Assembly: GCA_964035545.1 (NCBI GenBank) | Contig: OZ037767.1 | Span: 15,619,498-15,683,497 of the forward strand | Origin: Bugula neritina | Taxonomy: Eukaryota > Bryozoa > Gymnolaemata > Cheilostomatida > Bugulidae | DNA: 64,000 nt | Reading direction: 5' to 3' | Part shown: positions 25,001 to 34,458 of the stretch, piece by piece | Layout: the number at the start of each line of letters is the position of its first letter | Numbering within the stretch: the first letter of the stretch is position 1 | Made by a program: the position numbers and the translations under genes | The notes under the pieces: model-generated | What the model saw: the letters and a program-made list of their open reading frames with translations, nothing else | Database searches by the model: none | What the model was told of the DNA's origin: nothing

Positions 25001-28000
25001 AGAGTGTAGTGTGGATAAATAAGTGAACTACATAAAACGAAGGTTTTATTATAGTTATACATATTACATATACATGTAACTTAGAATACAAGACAAGCGC
25101 TTAAAGAGCTGGAACAAACTGTGTGATTTTTTTAGAAATCAAAACCCCTTTTAAGCCCAAATTCTACGCAAGGAGGAGCTCCCCTAAGGTTGGAGCCATT
25201 GGTTTAAATTTTTTAACTGTATTATTCCAAGTGCAGTGAATAATGAGCTAACCATATGACACCTTTCTAGAATGTCCCTTTGTGTAAATTAGTGCTAGAG
25301 AAAGGTCAGCTATGATATCAACTCAGATAGCGATACTTGAGACAGAGTCTAACTGTTTAGTAATTACATAGTATGTGTATAGTGATACATCATCTACCTG
25401 TAGTCGCAGATAGTAGGTGTACAATATCATATCTAAAAGTATATTACTTTTATTAATAGTGTGATTTTATGTATACAGAAGAGACAGTAGCATTCCATGA
25501 CTTGGCATCTTTGAGTGATTTGTCTTGTGAGTTACGAGAAAGTCTGACTGGTGGAATAGAGACGCTGTCTGAGAAAGTTGCAGAGTTGAATGACATCTCA
25601 AAGGATGCCTGGAAAGAACTGAGTAAAATAGAAGATGAAGTGAAGAAGATGGTTGCCAGAGTAAACGCTGTAGCTGATGCTCAGGTATGCTGACATGGTG
25701 ATGTCATCTAATGTATTTCTGTTTGTCTGAAATTAGATTTTGCATTTGGTCTTTCAGTTGTAATCAGAAATGAATTTCATTTGTCATTAAAATTAACTGG
25801 CCATTAAAGCATTATCATTCTGTGTCCAGGTAGCAGTAGTCATGCATTCATCACATGTTACTCAGTGCAGGTGAACCTGTCAATACAGATGACTCACTCA
25901 TCCTTCTGCAACTGTCAATCACTCAAACAGGGAGGTTGGCTGTGTGAGTGATTGACAGGTGTCAGGAGGAGGAGACTAGTCACATTATGTACTAACTTTC
26001 TGCTGTGTATTATGAAGTGTCATTGTATTCTTAGTGGGTGATTTGTCACTTTCATTTCAAGTGTAGAGGTTGTGAGGTTCAGAGGTGGTTATCCTGTGTT
26101 ACTATTTATTAGATAGAAAAGATTAGAAAGAGGGCTACAAACCTGAGGCTAGAAATATATGGATATTTGAAGAGCTGCACACAGATAGTGGATAATTATA
26201 GAATAGAGCTGGCCTTGGGTAAAACAATGGGCAGACAGTCTCTGCTGGACACAGTACAGCATGCAGTTGATAAGTTCAATGATGCAGGGATTGTGAGAGA
26301 CTACAAAGAGATCAGTGGGAAGATGGAAAAGGCTACAGATATTGGTGTAATAGAGAAGTGTGTACTTCCAGACAGCATTTTGGTACCAACATGTAGGTGG
26401 AGTCTATAAATAACTTTCTGCTTGTAATCAGTTAGCCTAGGGCCACACGGCGCGTATTTTCGCATGCGAAAATTGAAATCACAAGTAGCAAAGGTGTCCA
26501 CTGTGCGCGTTGAGAAAACCTTCGCACTTGTCGCTCTGCATGCTCAACGCAAGTGCGAATCGTCTCCGTCGCCGTCACCTAATTGGTTGGTAGTTATTCA
26601 GCGAGCCCAATTTCTTTATTTAGTGCTATATTCCAGTAAATTGCGTTTTATTGAAAGCGAATGCGATTTAAAAATGAAAGCTTTATTTATCACGCATCAC
26701 TGACGCTACATGCCACTTGTGATTTTATGTTTCGCATGCGAAAATACGCACAGTGTGGCCCTAGGCTTAAATTGGTTTCATTGAATATTTGAATAGGAGA
26801 ATAAAAAGAAGCCTCTGATAATTAGAAAAGTAGATAGAGTTATTTATTAGAGAATTGAGTTTTGTTCTACTCTCACATTATGAGACATTGCTGCAGTGTT
26901 TCAGAGTTTATGATGTATAAGTGAGCTGCTAAACTGTGTTATGCTGACTTATACCTGCTGTCAGTATTAACAAAATATTCTCACTTAGACCTGTGCATTA
27001 CGCAGCAACTTGTAGTAACTACAGACTGCTTGTATTTAAAACATCTTTTCATTTCAAGTTTGAAAAGCTGTTCCCCACCTCCTCAGGTGATTAGATTCTC
27101 AAGTTATAGTATTGTTATTTTGTTGTTGCAGACAGTGAAAACAGTCTGGGACTGAAGCTGCTGCAGCCACCATCTTCTCTACAGTTTGATGGACTTCCTG
27201 TACGTGGAGGGTGTTACACAGTAAACATCTCAGCTGATGGACATCTTATGTGTTGGACAGGAAGAGGTATAGAAGTAAGAAATAAAGACACTCTGGATAC
27301 TATCAGCTCAGTGAAGGACACCAGCACTACACTGTGGGGGGAGATTATCCAACCTGAAGGGGTGATGGTTGGCAGCTGGCATAACAGAGAGGAGAAAACA
27401 GCTGAAGTCTCACTTCTTGATCCGAACTCCTTCAAAAAGTCTCGCTCTGTCTACAAGCTGTCAGTAGATGAGCCCCTTCCTTACTATAGAATAGCTCAGC
27501 ACTTCTCACTGCTCTATATTGTAGACAGTGAAGAGAAACAGCTGGTAGTCTGTAACCTAGTTGACAATAAAATACAGAAGTACCCACTTCCTGAGATAAA
27601 GCGCCCTCGACCTGTATGCATCCTCCCAGACTCAACTCTCCTCATAGGAGACCGCACCGTAGATGGTGCAGTAAGAAGATATAAAGCGGAGAACACAACT
27701 CTCACTCTAATGTGGGAGTTTCGTCACATCTCACTACCAACTGGTATTTCCTTTGATCCAACATCTGATCTGATTCACATCTGTACACTGTATGGACCTC
27801 TCCTCATCCTCTCACTCGAAGGTAAATACTCTGTTTATTATAGTAAGTTTAGTTATTTTATATATAATTATGTTGTAGTAAATAATATATTTTATTAATT
27901 AACAGTAAACAACTTCCACTCATAAGATATATTATGATATTGTTAGTATATATCAAGTCACTGATGTTTTTTTTAGCTAAAAGTTATGTAATAAAGACTG

Positions 28001-28962
28001 TAACATGCTGATAGTAGATGTTCTATTCTTCATCACATGACTTGTAGCTAATAATAGTATTAGTGAATAATACTGCCTCCCTGCAATAAGTTTATTTCCA
28101 GCTGCAGTAACATGCAGGATGTAAGCACAGGTAAAAGTGTATATTATATTGTATAGGTTTAAGGTGTACTCTGTGTAGTGTGCAGTGAGCTCTTAGTAAA
28201 CTCCCTATTCAGTCTTCCTTTCCAAGGGTTCACCTGGTAGTGTAGAAAATAGGGACTCCACACTGCCAAGTGAGTTGGTGCTGCAAGGGGTTCAAACCCA
28301 CCCATCAGCATGTCTAGTTAGTATACTATGGAAGTGTTTTACAGTAATTTTAGAGGTGCTCAACCTAACAACTGTACAGACTGCCAACTACACATGAGTT
28401 ATGAGTTTTAGTTTGATTTCAGTCTAGTGCTGCTATTGTTTTGATCCTCAGCTAATTTAAAGATAAATAATTTGATACTTTTTGACTGCCATTACTGAGA
28501 TTATTGTAATTTGATGATGGCTGGTAGAGCAGTGTTTGCTGGTGGGACTCAGATGGCTGTTGTTGGTTCTTGTCAAGTATTTAATATGTGATAATGTTGG
28601 AATAGCTGCAGTAGTATTATAAGTAGTCATTTGGATGTGTTCTTGCTAAAAGCCAGAGGCTAGGTTTGTGGGTCAAGGTCAATACATTTGTATAATGAGA
28701 CACTATTTTCTGCTTTGTTTGAATATTTACTTCATGCATATAACCTGCTTAGTTCCATCTTTAAAGGAAGTCTGTCTGTTTTTCTCAATACATACCACCT
28801 GCTACAAAAATGTAATTATTTACAGGTCAACTGGTGCTTACAGTTCCCAGAGAAAATCTTGGTGCGAGTTTCCTGGTGTGGGACATTGCTGTGTATAACA
28901 GAGACACAGTGTTTCTAGCATGTGGATCTGATGGTCTAAGGAGATACACAATAAAATACTAA
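22067..28962 (+). CDS. TRIM-like protein: RING, B-boxes, coiled coil, beta-propeller-like C-terminus
   Basis: Seven exons: 22067-22254, 23625-23805, 24003-24192, 25479-25684, 26113-26392, 27132-27821, 28826-28962. All have GT-AG introns and matching phases, giving 1872 nt and 623 residues with no internal stop. Exon 1 holds a C3HC4 RING (C-G-Y-C ... C-L-H-V-Y-C-M-R-C ... C-A-Y-C), typical of E3 ubiquitin ligases. Exons 2 and 3 carry B-box-like zinc motifs (C-D-V-C-K-D-G; C-S-K-C-H-Q-I-F-C-M-R-C). Exons 4 and 5 form the coiled coil. Exons 6 and 7 hold a repeated beta-strand pattern like an NHL or WD propeller. Such RBCC proteins dimerise and ubiquitinate targets bound by the C-terminus. Its target is unknown. 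The final exon may be followed by 3' UTR to about 29270 (AATAAAG at 29258). Confidence 0.9.
22323..23084. mobile_element. TA-flanked TIR element in TRIM intron 1
   Basis: Perfect 19-bp terminal inverted repeats CACAGGATAGTTAAGGGCA lie at each end, with TA directly outside both. The 762-bp interior has no transposase. TA duplication suggests a Tc1/mariner-like non-autonomous element. Confidence 0.8.
23185..23430. mobile_element. Fragment of the 20.1-kb MITE family in TRIM intron 1
   Basis: About 250 bp match 20480-20720, including CTTTTTCTACTTCTCAGATA and a terminal CATGGATCGATCGATT stretch. One end is missing. Confidence 0.65.
24532..25201. mobile_element. hAT-like non-autonomous element in TRIM intron 3
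   Basis: The ends are imperfect inverted repeats of the CAGTGGTTTCCAA type (left) and its counterpart near CCAATGGCTCCAA (right, complement). The flanking octamers CTTTAACT and GTTTAAAT agree at six of eight positions, consistent with an old 8-bp target duplication. No transposase was seen. Confidence 0.5.
26435..26766. mobile_element. Harbinger-like MITE in TRIM intron 5, TTA-flanked
   Basis: 332 bp with terminal inverted repeats GCCTAGGGCCACAC and an inner palindromic TTTTCGCATGCGAAAA motif near both ends. TTA directly flanks both sides, as expected for PIF/Harbinger elements. No coding capacity. Confidence 0.85.
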
Positions 28963-30199
28963 ACTTATCAGCTACAGTTTACTAATAATCAGCTCAGTGA
29001 GGTACTGAGAGATAAAATGGATAATATTTGTCATCAATATAATTATATTCATTACAATTCAATACACACACTAATGGTAGTGTCAGGTATATTATATTGT
29101 GTGTGTCATTTACACTGTAATTATACTTCTGTATATTATTCTATATTCATAAGAACTTGCACTGCTTATATGCATTATGTTATGTTAATTGTCATTAATT
29201 GTAGTTATTTAAGATATTTGACTGTATAAAATATGTCTTGCCATTTTACTATCTAATAAAGTTTATTTGTTAGTGAAAAGATATTCTGTTTTCATGCCTC
29301 ATTAGCTTTAGTTCAAGTTGAGTTTGGTTACTAAAAAATAATCTTTACTGGAGCTGTAACTGTAAATGACTCCTCTGTGGGAGAATGCATTTACTGAATT
29401 GACATGCAGGTGCAAGTAACTCCAACATGACTGTAGGCAGATTTTTTTAACCATATTATATAATCTACATTCCACTGCTGTGTATACAACAGCATTGAGT
29501 AGCCAATCAAATTGCTTCTTGCCATGCATTCAGGAAGCTGATAAATAATATATAAGGCAATCAACTAGATATAAACACTTTGGTACTCTACACATGAGCT
29601 GTCTGTAATGCAGTTGCTTTGTAAAATGTATTTCATTTGATAAGTTCAATTCAATTGGTTGCAGTTTAATTATGACATGTTCCCTATTCACCTGGTAGAA
29701 ATACTGTTCATATCTGTACTAACACTATCAAGAACAAGCATGAGGAATCCAAAGTTTTTACATAATATTTATTTACATGGTGGGAAAAGAAGTTTACATT
29801 TCAGCGCATCTGTTTCAGCAACATCTCAAGTAGATATCAGCGTATTGACAGGCAAAGAAATCAAGTTGCTATGTTGACCACCAAACAAATCCCATACATA
29901 AGATAATGAGAGAACTCTCACGTAGTGTCATATAATAGTATATGATATAAATAATAAGCAATGCAATAATGGAGAAGGTAAAACAATATTTACAACAAGG
30001 TACAGCAATAGGTAGGATGAAATATAGATTGTGATGTATTATAAAGTGTATTAGCTACAGCCATTAATGTTAATAGGTCATTTTATAGATACTCTGAAAT
30101 TTAATTTATTGGCTTTCTATCTTATTGATGGTTGAATGTTCCGGAAAATGTTATCTGCAGCTAATATGTTGTTGAAGAAAGAATATCTGCAGCAAAATC
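28963..30199. other. Region between TRIM-like gene and BUB1-like exons
   Basis: The left 300 bp are probably 3' UTR of the TRIM-like gene. The segment 30045-30160 is shared with 1820-1930. No other gene was seen. Confidence 0.5.
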
Positions 30200-30678
30200 T
30201 TATTTCATGATGGAATTTATTCGTTTATACTCCTTGTTATACTCTTTCACGTTAAACTCAGCCTCAAACTTTTCCCTCCATTCACACACAGAAGGTATCC
30301 TGTCACATGACTCTATGTTTAGCAGCTCTGTAAACATCTCCGCCCATAATCTCGACTTGTATACTCTGGAGAGGAGAAAACTCCATATAATAATTACATT
30401 ATTCTTGCTACTCCAAATAGTATAACAGCAATGTTAATACATGTAATGCAGCTGTTGACAGAAAGTATCAATAAAGCTCCTCGCCATCAAACTTATTATT
30501 ACAACATAAACTGCTGGTAAGACAATTCCTAATATCAGTGAGAAAACTTGTGCAAGCTACAAGCCTACCTGTGCAAATTGAACTTGGCTGGTTGCCAAAG
30601 CTGGCCGTTGTATGTGACAAGCATGTAGTTTTGGAAGAGTAGAGTGTACGCCGTGCCTAGTATTCCAAACAGATCCGT
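30200..30678 (-). CDS. BUB1-like kinase C-lobe, last two exons
   Basis: Exon 30678-30569 (110 nt, TTTCAG acceptor, GTAGGC donor) encodes T-D-L-F-G-I-L-G-T-A-Y-T-L-L-F. This corresponds to the IDYFGVAATVYCMLFG segment of animal BUB1. The last exon, 30365-30200, continues in phase and ends in TAA. It contains L-W-A-E-M-F-T-E-L-L-N-I and basic helices like the BUB1 C-terminus, at a length normal for the family. BUB1 acts at kinetochores in the spindle checkpoint. Upstream exons should lie at higher coordinates, and a probable middle region is at 51.8-54.8 kb. The N-lobe and catalytic loop are not found between, so the gene may be broken or very long-introned across the Polinton. Confidence 0.75.
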
Positions 30679-30980
30679 CTGAAATATGCATGATACTGCT
30701 GGGAATACAGTGTCAGTAATACAGTAATACTAACAGAGTAATACAGTAATACTAACTGAGTAATACTTATTTATTAAAACTGCTGGCAACCAAAATTTTA
30801 GTAAGCTAATATACATATGACTATATAGAGGTTTACTTTGTGGTAAATAGAGAAATTCAAATTATGTCTTTTATATGGTTATACATTTATATTATTTATA
30901 TTATATTACAAATTATTATATAATCAATATCTTTATATCATGTTATTTGAATGTTTTATCTTCTGACTTTAATCTTTCAG

Positions 30981-31156
30981 TGTTCAACTGCCCAGCCAAC
31001 TTGGCATCCCACAGACGTTGGCACAAACCTAAACCTGCAGCAGACTCTCAACCAAACACTTCAAAACACAGAGAGAAGACAACTACCAAACAAATAGTTA
31101 TTGCAGCTCCGCAGCGAATTCCAAACTCTGGAAGGATAACTTCTCATGATGACTAA
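30981..31156 (+). CDS. INSM-like zinc-finger terminal exon (orphan)
   Basis: After a CTTTCAG acceptor the exon encodes V/L + F-N-C-P-A-N-L-A-S-H-R-R-W-H-K-P. This is almost exactly the second half of the conserved C2H2 finger of insulinoma-associated (INSM) transcription factors. It runs in phase for about 40 more polar residues to a TAA. No upstream exon with the first half of the finger was found, since the sequence to the left is the TRIM-like gene and minus-strand BUB1-like exons. It may be a duplicated terminal exon or the end of a gene whose other exons have been moved away. Confidence 0.6.
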
Positions 31157-32237
31157 GTTAAAATCATGTGTAAAATTCTTGTGAGACTTCCTTTGCTGAA
31201 TTCTTTCATTCATAGTAAAATATTTTGAAGAACAAACCCCCCCATCCACTTTCTCACTTTGTGGTTACTTATTTATATTATTTATTAGAGACCTTTACAG
31301 CCAGAGGCTTTGTGCAATCATATAATGAATATAAATATTGTCTTAGATTTTAGTGCTTTTATAGTATAAATTATATTATATATTGTTTCCTTTTCATGGT
31401 TTAATTAAAGTTATTTATGATGTTGTCCACCAATTGAACTCCGTCCAATAAAGCTCTAATTGTCAAGTATACATGTGTATACACAACTTGCTTCAAATGG
31501 AGTGGAACAAAAGTGAAAGATGAAAGTCTCTACAGTATATATAAGTTACATAATTCTGCATCTCCAGTACTAAAGCATTTAGACTAGGATGCAGCTAACT
31601 CAGAAAAAAATTAGCTATTTCTGTGAGTTTCAGGAATTAAAGTATTAGAATTATCTTTCCAGAAAACTATAAGCCTAAAGTCTTCACTTTATAAATATGA
31701 AAGTTTAGTGAAAATAATAATCTTCTAATTTTTGTCTTTACATATTTTAAAGTATTTGGAATCACTTTTGAATTTTAAAATTCTGACAATATTAAAAGAA
31801 TAAAAGTTTTTAATCTTCACTGTATATATGAGTATAGAGGCAGTTTGCTTATTAATGTTTAAAACACTGTCATAGTATTTCTTTCTTGTAGTTTTAAAGT
31901 TTTCTACAGTTGCATTAAAAGTTACAAATTTTAGTTATAAGGATAATATAAAAACAGCTTTTGCTTACAAAGCTTTACAACTATAGCTAACACTTGCAGT
32001 GGAATTATTTTAGAGTTAGATCAAAAGCCTGAAATAGAATTTGCTGTTTGTTTGCGGAAATGGGGAAACTGAATTCATTTTTCTGTTTAATGTACCATCT
32101 GAACATATTTGCTGAAAAAAACATTTGCTCACTTGAAATTTTGAAAACTACATAATATAATATTAATATATAATATATAAAATATCGCACGATATAAATA
32201 TAGTCAACTTGAGAAAATAGTTTATAGATATTTAGGC
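31157..32237. other. AT-rich intergenic or intronic DNA, no gene seen
   Basis: No recognisable exon on either strand. In particular, I looked for and did not see the missing BUB1-like N-lobe exon here. Confidence 0.5.
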
Positions 32238-32632
32238 TAGGGGAAACCTGGGTGATATGGGCCACTTAAGCCCACAGCCCAGGCTGACTATGGTTGATTG
32301 AAAATTAGTATTTCATCATGTGGGTGCTATCTCTACTGACACACAAACAGAGTTTGAAGCTCCTATACAGATGCTTGACTGAGCTATAATTGAAAATTGG
32401 TGGACCATATCACCCGGGGATTTTTTGAAATTTCGGGTGATATGGGCCACCACAGACTCCGTCACCTAAAGTCAGCTTTTTTGTGTCTAAAATGCATTTT
32501 GCTATATTAAAAAGTAACATAAAACAATTTATTTAAAATAAATGTGTAACAGCTTCTTTTAGTGCCTCCTAACTCCAAGCATTTCAAATATTTTTGAAAA
32601 AATATTTTGGCATCTAAAATACATTGCATGAG

Positions 32633-32638
32633 TATGAA
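32633..32638. repeat. Polinton target-site duplication, left
   Basis: TATGAA, repeated at 46124-46129. Six base pairs is the usual Polinton/Maverick duplication length. Confidence 0.9.
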
Positions 32639-32748
32639 AGTAGTAAGGAAGGGCCAATCCTGGACCACTTTTGCCCCATGGCTCCTCGCAACAAGTTGCG
32701 AGTCCCCATGGAGGTAAAAGTATCCAGGATTGGCCCTTCCTTACTACT
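32639..32748. repeat. Left terminal palindrome (hairpin-forming)
   Basis: The outer 26 bp are perfectly complementary to the inner 26 bp (32723-32748). The middle is imperfect, and GTTGCGAG pairs with CTCGCAAC around a tiny loop. The same structure closes the right end at 46014-46123. Confidence 0.9.
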
Positions 32749-33007
32749 ACTATAATAAGTTTTTTATTAAAAAAGTAATATTATGAATTTTATTAAAGGT
32801 AAAGTAATATTATAAATTTTATTAAAAATAGAGTAGTTTTTTTTTTAAATAACATCGCATAAAACGACTTTTTTTTATTTTTTTTAAGAAAATATTTTTT
32901 TTTTAAAAAAAAGCGTTAAAACGAATATTTAAACGTTATAACTTGAAAATGCGGGTTGAGATTCTGTAGATTCTACTATATCTCCATCACTCGTTGATAA
33001 TACTAAT
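32639..33007. repeat. Polinton left TIR
   Basis: 369 bp, matching 45754-46123 in inverse orientation. The inner end contains a copy of the last 79 bp of the fibre gene, including its stop. Its outer 110 bp form a palindrome. Confidence 0.92.
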
Positions 33008-33013
33008 AATGTT

Positions 33014-33538
33014 TTAATTAGTTATACTATCATAATAAAGTTTAAAATATATATAATTAAAAGGTAATGCCGCTTTAGTAATATTACTAGCGGGAGTATT
33101 GGTTAAAATTATGCCATTAGGTTTATGACTTTGATAATCACTTGAAAGAGCTATTGTAAATGAAAAATTATTATTAGCGTTAACAATTTTATTAATATTT
33201 ATTTTATTATACGGAACATTATGTTCGGCACCGCTAATAGTATAAAATAAATTTTTTTTAAATTCATCGAATGGATTTACGCTATTACGAATATGTAAAC
33301 CTACTTTTTTATCAGTCCAATATAACGCTTTAGTTCTATTAGTAGGAGAATTTTCGTTATAAAATTGTATTAACGCGTGCGTTATTTTAATTGGTTTATC
33401 TACTAAAAAATCATCGAGTAAATTTACCGTAAAACTATTAATATCTTTATAATAATAAAATTCTTGTTTAGATATAATACTCGTAATAAACGTTTTATTA
33501 GTCGTTATATCGACTTTACCAAATTTATAAATATTCAT
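33014..33538 (-). CDS. Polinton accessory protein A (Y-K-F-G N-terminus, paralogue family)
   Basis: 174 residues. The N-terminus, M-N-I-Y-K-F-G, resembles those of accessory protein B and the fibre. The body shares F-L-V-D-K-P-I-K-I-T, A-L-Y-W-T-D-K-K-V and S-H-K-P-N-G-I-I-L-T with protein B (33535-34056) and, more weakly, with protein C (44490-44939). It starts by a 4-bp ATGA overlap with the stop of protein B. It ends 7 bp before the left TIR boundary. The beta-rich pattern without membrane segments fits a virion surface or fibre-type protein, but this is inference; I know no named family. Confidence 0.75.
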   Translation of the reverse strand: MNIYKFGKVDITTNKTFITSIISKQEFYYYKDINSFTVNLLDDFLVDKPIKITHALIQFYNENSPTNRTKALYWTDKKVGLHIRNSVNPFDEFKKNLFYTISGAEHNVPYNKININKIVNANNNFSFTIALSSDYQSHKPNGIILTNTPASNITKAALPFNYIYFKLYYDSITN

Positions 33539-34056
33539 TTATAATTATAATAAAGTTTTACTAATACGTAATGAAAAGGTAATGCCGCGACGGTTATTTT
33601 GCTAGCGGGGGTATCGGTTAAAATTATGTCACTGGGTTTATGACTAGGATAAGTTTTTGATAACGTTATTGATAGTAAAAAGTTTTTATTAGCTTCAATA
33701 ATTTTATTAGCGTTTATTTCGTTAAACGGAACATTATGTTCGCTACCGCTTATATCATAAGAAGTAGTTTCAACGGTTGGACTAAATATTTCACTACTGT
33801 TTCGAACGCTTAAAATTACTCGCTTATCAGTCCAATAAAGTTCTTTAGTACTGTGTGCTTGTTCGTTATAAAATTGCACTAATATATTCGTTATTTCAAT
33901 TGGTTCATCGACTAAAAAATCTTTAATTAATGTCGCGTAAAAACCTATATTTTCATAATACGTAAATTCTGATGGAATTATAATATTCGTAATATACTGG
34001 TTTTCATCTATTATATTAGCTTTAGCCGCATTTCCAAAAATATAAACTGAAGTCAT
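33535..34056 (-). CDS. Polinton accessory protein B (paralogue of A)
   Basis: 173 residues, about half identical to protein A by eye. Shared blocks include F-L-V-D-E-P-I-E-I-T, E-L-Y-W-T-D-K-R-V and S-H-K-P-S-D-I-I-L-T. The N-terminus M-T-S-V-Y-I-F-G again shows the Y-x-F-G pattern. The start codon directly follows the protease stop (TAAATG), preceded by TTATA. Tandem duplication of A and B is the simplest origin. Function unknown; possibly a capsid-attached surface protein. Confidence 0.75.
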   Translation of the reverse strand: MTSVYIFGNAAKANIIDENQYITNIIIPSEFTYYENIGFYATLIKDFLVDEPIEITNILVQFYNEQAHSTKELYWTDKRVILSVRNSSEIFSPTVETTSYDISGSEHNVPFNEINANKIIEANKNFLLSITLSKTYPSHKPSDIILTDTPASKITVAALPFHYVLVKLYYNYK

Positions 34057-34458
34057 TTATATAAGTAATTTATTTATAATTAATTGAGGTGATTCGTGTG
34101 TAAACATTTTTTTAAGCCAATATAAACACAAGTGTCCGCATATAACGGTACCGAATTCTTGTACTCGTTCCGTGTTATAAAATACTGGTCCTTTTAAATA
34201 TTTTATTATTTCTAGCGGTGGATGTAATCCAAAACTATCGAAATAATATTTTTTATTTCCGTTTTTATACCAAGCTACCCAATGAGTACCGTTACCCATT
34301 AAATTGTCTAAATTTAATATACCGCACTCTTTTTTACGCGGTTTATTGGGTAAGTCATTTCTTGAAAATACTCCTCTAAAATTAGGAATTTTTAATTTTT
34401 TAATAGCGAACTCTAATTCAATATTTGATAGAGCTTTATTCTCTAATTTTATACTCAT
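34057..34458 (-). CDS. Adenovirus-type cysteine protease (Ulp1-like maturation protease)
   Basis: 133 residues. The catalytic series is visible in order: H59 in G-T-H-W-V-A-W-Y, D74 in Y-Y-F-D-S-F-G, Q100 in R-V-Q-E-F-G, and C107 in V-I-C-G-H-L-C-L-Y-W-L. The family (C5-like) cleaves capsid and core precursors during virion maturation. The length is short but usual for Polinton proteases. The start overlaps the PolB stop by ATGA, with TTATAATAAATG at the start. It looks intact. Confidence 0.92.
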   Translation of the reverse strand: MSIKLENKALSNIELEFAIKKLKIPNFRGVFSRNDLPNKPRKKECGILNLDNLMGNGTHWVAWYKNGNKKYYFDSFGLHPPLEIIKYLKGPVFYNTERVQEFGTVICGHLCLYWLKKMFTHESPQLIINKLLI

